Positions 1-4,117 of a stretch of 7,845 nt of DNA are shown in pieces (within the stretch, counting starts at the first letter, position 1; every line of letters begins with the position of its first letter). Both the position numbers and the translations under genes were made by a program. The DNA comes from an uncultured Collinsella sp. (GTDB lineage: Bacteria > Actinomycetota > Coriobacteriia > Coriobacteriales > Coriobacteriaceae): the NCBI GenBank assembly GCA_900752345.1, contig CAADVA010000169.1, positions 1 to 7,845 on the forward strand, read 5' to 3'. The notes beneath the pieces were generated by a model. The model was not told where the DNA came from and searched no databases. It worked only from the letters and a program-made list of their open reading frames with translations.

Positions 1-725
1 GGCACACCGGCGGCATCCTCGCCGCCCAGGCGCACGATCTGCCCGCGGCCCGACTCCTCGTCGAGCCCCGCAAGACCACCGACCTCGCAATAACGCCCGA
101 GCGACACCGTGGGCGTGTGACCGCTCACAACGACCGGGCCCTTACCCTCGGTAGAAAGCAGCCCGGTCGGCACATCCCAATAGCCGTGACGAATCCACAG
201 CAGGTCATCGGACGACTGTACCGCGAGCATCTGCTGCAGCAGCTCGCGATCGGCACCCACCGCTCCAACGCCATCGGCACAATCGACGCCATGCTCAAGC
301 AAAAACGCGCGCGCCGCCTTCATCTCGATTCCAGCATGTACCAGCAGATACGGGCGCTCCTCGGTCTCGACCACCGCGTATAGCGGCAGCGCGGCCATCC
401 ATCGCACGAGCTCCTCGTATGCCTCAAATTCCATGTCGTTGAGCTGCTCGCGCGTCGTCCAGCCACCGTTGATATCCCAGGTCTCGGCATCGAGCGGATC
501 CTGACCAATGATGGCATCGAGCATGATCTGCTCGTGATTACCCTTGAGCACGTGGGCGTTGGGCAGCGAGCGCACGAGCTTAATTACGCCGACCGGATCG
601 GGCCCGCGATCGATCATGTCGCCCAGCACGTACAGCGTGTCGTCGGACGTCAATGAGATCTTAGACAGGGCCTCGTCAAGCGCACGCACGTGCCCGTGAG
701 CATCAGATGTCACATAGATCGCCAT
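1..725 (-). CDS. PPP-family metallophosphoesterase (Ser/Thr protein phosphatase-like), 3' end outside window
   Basis: A calcineurin-like, two-metal phosphoesterase of the PPP/PrpA type. Such enzymes hydrolyse phosphoprotein or small phosphate-ester substrates in the cytoplasm; the substrate cannot be read here. I translated 241 codons from ATG at 725 with no stop, so the C-terminus lies left of the window. The metal-binding motifs appear in family order: SDAHGH (residues 7-12, the D-x-H motif), GDMIDRGP (35-42), GNHE (62-65), VHAG (129-132) and SGHTP (201-205). With all of these intact the enzyme should be active. A purine-rich ribosome binding site, AAGGAG, lies 8 bases before the ATG. There is no signal peptide or membrane segment. 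The gene is divergent from the antiporter gene, with 253 bases between them. Family assignment is firm; the biological role is unknown. Confidence 0.93.
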   Translation of the reverse strand, partial: MAIYVTSDAHGHVRALDEALSKISLTSDDTLYVLGDMIDRGPDPVGVIKLVRSLPNAHVLKGNHEQIMLDAIIGQDPLDAETWDINGGWTTREQLNDMEFEAYEELVRWMAALPLYAVVETEERPYLLVHAGIEMKAARAFLLEHGVDCADGVGAVGADRELLQQMLAVQSSDDLLWIRHGYWDVPTGLLSTEGKGPVVVSGHTPTVSLGRYCEVGGLAGLDEESGRGQIVRLGGEDAAGV

Positions 726-772
726 GGTACGCCTCTCCTTGCATTGCGGCCGAAGCCCGGTGCCGCAACTAA

Positions 773-789
773 AACTTCAAGTTGAACTT
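773..789. repeat. Overlapping palindromes in the phosphoesterase leader, possible operator
   Basis: The 17 bases AACTTCAAGTTGAACTT consist of three alternating 5-base half-sites (AACTT, AAGTT, AACTT), each separated by one base. They form two overlapping perfect inverted repeats. The array lies just downstream of the predicted start of the phosphoesterase transcript, where a repressor could bind. The regulator is unknown and chance cannot be excluded. Confidence 0.3.
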
Positions 790-800
790 AAACGTTACCC

Positions 801-829
801 ATTGTACTCCGTTGCAATAAAGCTGGAAA
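801..829 (-). promoter_or_regulatory. Probable sigma-70-type promoter of the phosphoesterase gene
   Basis: Read on the minus strand, TTTCCA (824-829) and TACAAT (801-806) are separated by exactly 17 bases. The -10 box matches the consensus at 5 of 6 positions and the -35 box at 4 of 6. Transcription would begin near 794, leaving a leader of about 70 bases. The call rests on sequence match and position only. Confidence 0.5.
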
Positions 830-850
830 GGGTTTCCGAGCAGAGGCAAA

Positions 851-863
851 GACGGCAGCCGTC
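851..863. repeat. Short perfect inverted repeat in the divergent intergenic region
   Basis: GACGGC and GCCGTC flank a single central A. The element lies between the phosphoesterase promoter and the antiporter gene, 116 bases before the antiporter start. It could be an operator or the stem of a small structure; nothing ties it to a known regulator. Confidence 0.25.
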
Positions 864-961
864 TATGACGATATCGCGCACGCCCGCAATCCAACCCCAT
901 AAACCCACCATCTTTGGGTACAAATAACCGCAGACAACTGACCGTGCCACGCCAACCACCC

Positions 962-966
962 AGGAG
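962..966 (+). promoter_or_regulatory. Ribosome binding site of the antiporter
   Basis: AGGAG ends 12 bases before the ATG at 979. That is slightly long spacing, but it is the only good match upstream and supports this start. No convincing promoter for the antiporter was found. A TACAAA sequence at 919-924 could serve as a -10 box, but nothing resembling a -35 box lies 17 bases upstream. Confidence 0.55.
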
Positions 967-978
967 CGGACACTATCC

Positions 979-2580
979 ATGAACCAGATCCTTCTCTTTA
1001 TCGGCCTCGTCATCATTTTGTGCCTGACCATCAAATCCGTCGGCAAAAAGCTCCCCTTCCCCACCCTGCTCATCTTTATCGCGCTCGGCATGCTGTTGGG
1101 CGTCAACGGCCCGGCGCATATCGACTTTAGCGACTACGGACTCACCGAAACCGTCTGCAGCACGGCGCTACTATTCATCATGTTCTACGGCGGCTTTAAC
1201 ACCAACATCGACCGTGCCAAACCTGTCGCCATACCTGCAGTGCTGCTGAGCACGCTCGGTGTCGTCATCACTGCCGGCATCACCGGCGTATTCGCCCACT
1301 TTGTGCTGGGCTTCGACTGGATCGGCGGCCTGCTGCTGGGATCGGTCGTGGCGTCCACCGACGCGGCCAGCGTCTTTAGCGTTCTGCGCGAGCACAGCCT
1401 TTCGCTGAGGGGCGGCACCGACTCGCTGCTCGAGGTCGAATCGGGCTCCAACGACCCCGTCGCCTACATGCTCACCGCCGTGCTCGCCACACTCGCGTCC
1501 GGCGGCGACATCAACATTCCCGCACTGCTGGCCAAGCAGATTATCCTGGGCGTGGGCCTAGGCCTTGCCATCGGCTGGGCGGCGGGCCGCCTGATTGAAC
1601 GCGCACATGCAACGGCCGAAGGCGCGCAGACCATCTTTTTGTTCGCCGTGGCGATCGTCGCCTACGCGTTACCAAGCTATCTGGGCGGCAACGGCTTTTT
1701 GGCTGTATACCTGGCCGGCATTGTGCTGGGTGCCAGCGACATCACCGGCAAAGTCGAGATGGCGCACTTCTTTGACACCCTCACCGAGATGGCCGAGATG
1801 ACCATCTTCTTTTTGCTGGGCCTGCTCGTTACACCCGCACGCCTGCCGCAAATGCTGCTACCGGGCCTGGCGCTCATGGCGTTTATGCTCTTCGTGAGCC
1901 GCCCCATCGCCGTGGGCATGCTGCTGGCGCCGTTTAGGACGAACCCTCGCCAGGTTGCGCTCGTAAGCTGGGCAGGCCTGCGCGGCGCGGCTTCGGTCGT
2001 GTTTAGCCTCTTTGCCGTGGTGGCCGGCGTTCCCGGCGGTCACGACCTGTTTGACCTGGTGTTTGTGATTGCCGTGTCGAGCATTGTGGTGCAGGGCTCG
2101 CTGCTGCCGGCGGGGGCGAAAAAGCTCAATATGATCGACGCGGAAGGCGACGTGCGCCGTACGTTTAACGATTACCGCGACGAGGACGGCATGTCGTTTG
2201 TCAAGTTCAAGGTGGGCGCGGGCCATCCGTTTTCCGGACGCTCGCTCGCCGATATTGGCAGCGCCACGGACATGCTCGTGGTCCTGGTGCTGCGCGATGG
2301 CGCGCACCCGGTGCTGCCCAATGGCGATACCGTGATTGAGGAAGGCGACCTATTGGTGATGGCCGCCCCAACATTCAAAGAGCGTGCCGAGGTTACACTG
2401 CGCGAGGTCACCGTGACCCCCCACGGTCGCCTGGCCGGTCAGCGCCTGCGCGACGTGCCGCAAGGCAAGCATCCGTTTATTGTGGTGATGCTCAAGCGCG
2501 AAGGCCAAACGATCATTCCCGATGGCAACACCCTAATATACGCCGGCGACGAAGCCGTCATCGCCACACTGGCGTCGTAG
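979..2580 (+). CDS. CPA1-family cation/proton antiporter with tandem C-terminal RCK_C domains (NhaP2/CvrA-like)
   Basis: A 533-residue inner-membrane antiporter that exchanges a monovalent cation (K+ or Na+) for protons, serving ion and pH homeostasis. Residues 1-380 are a run of hydrophobic helices typical of the CPA1 fold. Family motifs include GSVVASTDAASVFSVL (121-136, with D128), ESGSNDP (154-160, with the N158-D159 pair expected in the transport site) and SWAGLRGAASV (330-340). The soluble tail holds two successive RCK_C/TrkA_C-like ligand-sensing domains, about 405-465 and 470-532; each has a 'P-x-G-x-T-x-I/L-x-x-G-D' signature (PNGDTVIEEGD and PDGNTLIYAGD). There is no NAD-binding RCK_N domain between membrane part and tail, as in NhaP2-type K+/H+ antiporters. 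The gene stands alone, divergent from the phosphoesterase. The choice between K+ and Na+ cannot be made from sequence. Confidence 0.93.
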   Translation: MNQILLFIGLVIILCLTIKSVGKKLPFPTLLIFIALGMLLGVNGPAHIDFSDYGLTETVCSTALLFIMFYGGFNTNIDRAKPVAIPAVLLSTLGVVITAGITGVFAHFVLGFDWIGGLLLGSVVASTDAASVFSVLREHSLSLRGGTDSLLEVESGSNDPVAYMLTAVLATLASGGDINIPALLAKQIILGVGLGLAIGWAAGRLIERAHATAEGAQTIFLFAVAIVAYALPSYLGGNGFLAVYLAGIVLGASDITGKVEMAHFFDTLTEMAEMTIFFLLGLLVTPARLPQMLLPGLALMAFMLFVSRPIAVGMLLAPFRTNPRQVALVSWAGLRGAASVVFSLFAVVAGVPGGHDLFDLVFVIAVSSIVVQGSLLPAGAKKLNMIDAEGDVRRTFNDYRDEDGMSFVKFKVGAGHPFSGRSLADIGSATDMLVVLVLRDGAHPVLPNGDTVIEEGDLLVMAAPTFKERAEVTLREVTVTPHGRLAGQRLRDVPQGKHPFIVVMLKREGQTIIPDGNTLIYAGDEAVIATLAS

Positions 2581-2591
2581 CGGCCCCACCC

Positions 2592-2664
2592 ATAAGTTGC
2601 GGTGAAATAAGGACTGAATAGGCCTTCTAGCAGCCTAAACAGTCCCTATTTCACCGCAAGTTAT
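2592..2664. repeat. Long imperfect hairpin downstream of the antiporter gene (terminator-like or REP-like element)
   Basis: The 25-base arms 2592-2616 and 2640-2664 are complementary at 23 positions. On the same symmetry axis an inner 5-bp stem (TAGGC 2619-2623 with GCCTA 2633-2637) extends the structure to about 28 paired positions. It begins 11 bases after the antiporter stop codon. It may end antiporter transcription and block read-through from either side, but no U-tract follows on either strand, so it is not a classic intrinsic terminator. A dispersed repeat of the REP or small-MITE kind, mobilised in trans, is the alternative. Confidence 0.7.
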
Positions 2665-2706
2665 TGAGGGGATGGGTTGAAAAACATTTGAATTGACACC
2701 GTAATG

Positions 2707-2732
2707 AAAAAGCCGGGGAAAACGTCCCCGGC
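2707..2732 (-). terminator. Intrinsic terminator of small RNA A
   Basis: On the minus strand GCCGGGGA pairs with TCCCCGGC (8 bp, 5-base loop CGTTT) and is followed at once by five Ts (2711-2707). The plus strand has no T-tract after the stem, so this terminator acts leftward. Confidence 0.8.
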
Positions 2733-2762
2733 ACTTGGAAGCCTTCTCTTTTGAGATAACCG
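2707..2762 (-). ncRNA. Small structured RNA, unit A (diverged, leftward member of a three-copy family)
   Basis: A predicted transcript of about 56 bases. I aligned the minus strand by eye with the two rightward units. The block GAAGTCGGT is identical to unit C. Next comes a hairpin with an AAAA loop closed by TCTC/GAGA, with G-U pairs extending the stem. The linker TTCCAAG corresponds to CTCCAAG in units B and C, and the RNA ends in a GCCGGGG/CCCCGGC terminator with a T-tract. The overall order (promoter, small hairpin, UCCAAG, GC-rich terminator) is the same although the stem sequences differ, which favours a conserved RNA fold over chance. It runs divergently from unit B. The start near 2762 is inferred from the -10 box. 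Function is unknown; a regulatory or DUF3800-binding RNA is the working idea. Confidence 0.6.
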
Positions 2763-2768
2763 ACTTCT

Positions 2769-2798
2769 ATTACATCACGAACGCTAGTTAGATGCCAT
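2769..2798 (-). promoter_or_regulatory. Promoter of small RNA A
   Basis: On the minus strand ATGGCA (2793-2798, 4 of 6) and TGTAAT (2769-2774, 5 of 6) are 18 bases apart. The -10 box occupies the same place relative to the GAAGTCGG block as the TATAAA boxes of units B and C. That positional agreement is the main support, because the -35 box is weak. Confidence 0.45.
2778..2791 (-). promoter_or_regulatory. Weak LexA-like (SOS) box in the RNA A promoter spacer
   Basis: Minus-strand sequence CTAACTAGCGTTCG matches the Gram-positive LexA/DinR consensus CGAACRNRYGTTYG at 12 of 14 positions. It lies wholly between the -35 and -10 boxes of RNA A, the same placement as the stronger box at 3051-3064. 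Taken alone it would be weak; its position makes it worth recording. Confidence 0.35.
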
Positions 2799-2820
2799 TC
2801 ATTGAGGGCTTTATCAGGCG

Positions 2821-2841
2821 CGCCATCCCATCCACATGGCG
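2821..2841. repeat. Inverted repeat just upstream of promoter B
   Basis: CGCCAT (2821-2826) and ATGGCG (2836-2841) are perfect complements separated by 9 bases. The repeat ends 4 bases before the -35 box of RNA B, between the divergent promoters of RNAs A and B. It may be an operator; no regulator can be named. Confidence 0.3.
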
Positions 2842-2845
2842 TCAT

Positions 2846-2874
2846 TTGAAAGCCGTCCGATCTCATGCTATAAA
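2846..2874 (+). promoter_or_regulatory. Promoter of small RNA B
   Basis: TTGAAA (2846-2851) and TATAAA (2869-2874) are separated by 17 bases; both boxes match the consensus at 5 of 6 positions. The same pair of boxes precedes unit C, so the promoter is part of the repeated unit. Confidence 0.7.
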
Positions 2875-2880
2875 GAATTC

Positions 2881-2936
2881 GGTACCCTCGAATAGAGGGA
2901 CCTCCAAGAGCCGGGGGATGTCCCCCGGCATTTTTT
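2881..2936 (+). ncRNA. Small structured RNA, unit B
   Basis: A predicted transcript of about 56 bases starting near 2881. Stem I pairs GGT (2881-2883) with ACC (2900-2902), and CCCTC (2885-2889) with GAGGG (2895-2899). A2884 is bulged and the loop is GAATA. A single-stranded linker TCCAAGA (2903-2909) leads into the terminator hairpin. From the -10 box to the T-tract, 62 of 68 bases are identical to unit C, which lies 236 bases further on; four of the six differences fall in or beside the terminator loop. It has its own promoter and terminator, so it should make a free RNA rather than a leader. No open frame of useful size fits inside it. Structured RNAs are known near DUF3800 genes in comparative surveys; membership of this one is inference. 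Confidence 0.72.
2910..2936 (+). terminator. Intrinsic terminator of small RNA B
   Basis: GCCGGGGG (2910-2917) pairs perfectly with CCCCCGGC (2922-2929) around the loop ATGT, followed by one A and six Ts (2931-2936). This is a strong rightward terminator. Confidence 0.88.
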
Positions 2937-3046
2937 ATGCGAGTCAAGACTAAATAGTTCTCGCGAAACTGCCGGCGCTATTGCGTCTGCAATTTACGAG
3001 CCGCCCTACCCCACCTCTTAACGGCTAAGGACTTTTCGCAGGTAGT
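2937..3046. other. Intergenic spacer without an identifiable gene
   Basis: This stretch lies between the terminator of RNA B and the SOS-type promoter. I see no coding frame with a plausible ribosome binding site. A small inverted repeat, ATTGC (2980-2984) with GCAAT (2989-2993), is the only structure noticed, and it is too short to interpret. Confidence 0.5.
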
Positions 3047-3075
3047 TTGACGAACATATGTTTGCATACTATAAT
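3047..3075 (+). promoter_or_regulatory. Strong sigma-70-type promoter ahead of RNA C and the DUF3800 gene
   Basis: TTGACG (3047-3052, 5 of 6) and TATAAT (3070-3075, perfect) are 17 bases apart. This is the best promoter match in the window. Transcription would start near 3082, so the mRNA leader for the DUF3800 gene would contain all of RNA C and its terminator. Confidence 0.75.
3051..3064 (+). promoter_or_regulatory. LexA (SOS) box overlapping the promoter
   Basis: CGAACATATGTTTG fits the Gram-positive LexA/DinR consensus CGAACRNRYGTTYG at every position and is one base from the symmetric CGAACATATGTTCG. Its 10-base core AACATATGTT is a perfect palindrome. It overlaps the last two bases of the -35 box and fills most of the spacer, the classic place for a LexA operator. 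It implies repression in undamaged cells and induction by DNA damage. I assume the host has a LexA of this specificity, as many actinobacteria and firmicutes do. Confidence 0.65.
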
Positions 3076-3080
3076 TTTAC

Positions 3081-3110
3081 TTGAAAGCGCCCCTCATCTC
3101 GTGGTATAAA
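3081..3110 (+). promoter_or_regulatory. Promoter of small RNA C
   Basis: TTGAAA (3081-3086) and TATAAA (3105-3110) are separated by 18 bases and correspond to the boxes of unit B. This promoter lies directly downstream of the LexA-box promoter. RNA C could thus be made independently of SOS induction, while the longer transcript is SOS-controlled. Confidence 0.65.
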
Positions 3111-3116
3111 GAAGTC

Positions 3117-3173
3117 GGTACCCTCGAATAGAGGGGCCTCCAAGAGCCGGGGTCTTACCCCCGGCATTTTTTT
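3117..3173 (+). ncRNA. Small structured RNA, unit C (DUF3800-adjacent; antisense to the DUF3800 ribosome binding site)
   Basis: A predicted transcript of about 57 bases with the same architecture as unit B. Stem I pairs CCCTC (3121-3125) with GAGGG (3131-3135) and GGT (3117-3119) with GCC (3136-3138), with bulged A3120 and loop GAATA. Relative to unit B, the outer U-A pair becomes a U-G pair, so pairing survives the change. The linker is TCCAAGA, followed by the terminator. Bases 3134-3142 (GGGCCTCCA) are a perfect complement of 3181-3189 (TGGAGGCCC), which contains the Shine-Dalgarno of the DUF3800 gene. The RNA could therefore repress translation in trans or, as part of the longer leader, in cis. 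A role as a guide or ligand bound by the DUF3800 protein is also possible. Confidence 0.72.
3146..3173 (+). terminator. Intrinsic terminator of small RNA C, directly before the DUF3800 gene
   Basis: GCCGGGG (3146-3152) pairs with CCCCGGC (3159-3165) around a 6-base loop, followed by one A and seven Ts (3167-3173). The Shine-Dalgarno of the DUF3800 gene begins only 8 bases later, so every transcript from either upstream promoter must read through this terminator to express the protein. Confidence 0.88.
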
Positions 3174-3181
3174 GCAAAAAT

Positions 3182-3186
3182 GGAGG
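3182..3186 (+). promoter_or_regulatory. Ribosome binding site fixing the DUF3800 start
   Basis: GGAGG ends 6 bases before ATG 3193. It rules out the longer reading from TTG at 3172, which would begin inside the terminator T-tract. The site is the target of the RNA C complement. Confidence 0.85.
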
Positions 3187-3192
3187 CCCATC

Positions 3193-3870
3193 ATGAGCGA
3201 ACTCTCTGTCTTTGTTGACGAATCTGGCGACCTCGGAGGCGTCTCCAACTACTACCTCGTCACCCTCGTTTTTCACGATCAAAACGATGCAATCGTTGAA
3301 CGCATTGACCGCTACGAGCGCGCCCTGTCGCAGTCCTCGCTTCCCAATACGCCTTTTCATGCAGGACCCCTACTGAATGGGAACGGCGACTACAAAGATC
3401 TTCCCAAGGAGCATCGACGGCACATGCTGAGCGCATTTCGCGCGTTCATTCAGCATCTCCCCATACGTTACCTCTGCCTGCAATACCGAATGAGCGAATT
3501 CGCCGACAATCAAAACGGCCTTGCGGAGAGAATGAGGCGAGACCTCACGGTTGAACTTTTCGACCATCTGGAATTCTTCCAGCGATACGACACCGTTAAG
3601 ATTTACTACGACAACGGCCAACCGATTGTAACGGAGGTCATTCATTCTGCGCTTGAGTACGTTCTAGCAAGGGATGTCATCGTATACCGAGAAGCCACAC
3701 CACGAGCCTACCGGCTATTCCAAGTTGCCGACTACATCTGCACGATCGAGCTAACGGCTATCAAGTTTGACAGTAAGGAAGAAACCAAGACGGATCGGCT
3801 ATTTTTTGGAACCCGAAGGACGTTCAAAAAGGGATTTCTCTTATATCTCAGGAAGAAAAGGATGAACTGA
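3193..3870 (+). CDS. DUF3800 domain protein, predicted RNase H-like nuclease
   Basis: A 225-residue soluble protein with the DUF3800 hallmark near its N-terminus, VFVDESGD (6-13). Further family features follow: FHAGPL (55-60), IYYDNG (137-142), FQVADYIC (176-183) and a basic end, FKKGF...YLRKKR. D9, D140 and D180 are spaced as in an RNase H-like acidic centre, so metal-dependent nucleic-acid cleavage is the usual prediction; no substrate is established to my knowledge. DUF3800 genes are common in mobile and defence regions. GC content is lower than in the flanking genes, suggesting transfer. Expression appears to be controlled by a LexA-box promoter, by RNA C with its terminator, and possibly by pairing of that RNA to the ribosome binding site. 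Whether it acts as toxin, defence effector or RNA-processing enzyme cannot be decided from sequence. Confidence 0.88.
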   Translation: MSELSVFVDESGDLGGVSNYYLVTLVFHDQNDAIVERIDRYERALSQSSLPNTPFHAGPLLNGNGDYKDLPKEHRRHMLSAFRAFIQHLPIRYLCLQYRMSEFADNQNGLAERMRRDLTVELFDHLEFFQRYDTVKIYYDNGQPIVTEVIHSALEYVLARDVIVYREATPRAYRLFQVADYICTIELTAIKFDSKEETKTDRLFFGTRRTFKKGFLLYLRKKRMN

Positions 3871-3880
3871 CCCGGGGTCA
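3868..3880. repeat. Perfect inverted repeat spanning the convergent stop codons
   Basis: TGACCC and GGGTCA flank a central G. The outer trinucleotides are the TGA stop codons of the DUF3800 gene (plus) and of the 70-residue protein gene (minus). The stem is only 6 bp and has no U-tract, so it would be a weak terminator at best. Confidence 0.5.
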
Positions 3881-4090
3881 CCAGTCGTAAGCCGCTCCAT
3901 AGTCATCGTCGGCGGCAAAGTCGCGGAGGTCGAGGCCTTCGCGTTCGGCTTGGGCTAGGAGCTCTTGGGGCGACTCACCCTCGATATCCACTACGTCGAG
4001 CATAGCGGCCGGAAAGCCCACGCCGGCCGCACTCCCCGCATGGTCGATCAGGCTCTCGCGCAGCTGGTCTACATCGACTTCGATTTTCAT
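3878..4090 (-). CDS. Small acidic protein of unknown function (70 residues), last gene of the brxL operon
   Basis: Starts at ATG 4090 with GGAAGG 7 bases upstream. A TTG six codons earlier is in frame but lacks a ribosome binding site. The product begins MKIEVDVDQLRESLID and is strongly acidic: 18 Asp/Glu against 4 Lys/Arg, with an acidic aromatic tail (ADDDYGAAYDW). A GxxAAGVGFPAAMLDVVDIE centre followed by a helix 'SPQELLAQAEREGLDL' suggests a compact, mostly helical fold. It has the look of short conserved hypothetical proteins seen in gut bacteria, but I cannot name a family. It begins 27 bases after the stop of the 454-residue protein, so the two are very probably co-transcribed. A partner-binding or nucleic-acid-mimic role is only a guess from its charge. 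Confidence 0.72.
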   Translation of the reverse strand: MKIEVDVDQLRESLIDHAGSAAGVGFPAAMLDVVDIEGESPQELLAQAEREGLDLRDFAADDDYGAAYDW

Positions 4091-4117
4091 GGTGAAACCT
4101 TCCGCCAAACCAAGCCC

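Noticed and set aside
2651..2947. Open frame of 98 codons on the minus strand across RNAs A and B
   Set aside because: It reads through two terminators and two promoters, lacks a ribosome binding site, and resembles the minus-strand frame at 3094-3360 only because both cross the same repeated RNA unit.
2846..3173. CRISPR array from the repeated units
   Set aside because: There are only two direct copies, 236 bases apart, each containing a promoter and terminator. There is no short regular spacer, and no cas gene is nearby.
2707..3192. Retron or other reverse-transcriptase-linked RNA
   Set aside because: No reverse transcriptase motif is present in any frame of the window.
3172..3192. TTG at 3172 as the DUF3800 start
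   Set aside because: It falls in the terminator T-tract and has no ribosome binding site; the ATG at 3193 has GGAGG at ideal spacing and starts just before the family motif.
3094..3360. Minus-strand open frame of 88 codons opposite RNA C and the DUF3800 start
   Set aside because: It is the antisense of a well-supported gene and repeat unit, with no ribosome binding site or family resemblance.
2707..3870. Type III (ToxIN-like) toxin-antitoxin locus
   Set aside because: Type III antitoxins are short tandem repeats before a ToxN-fold endoribonuclease. Here the RNAs are separate genes with their own terminators, and the protein is DUF3800.
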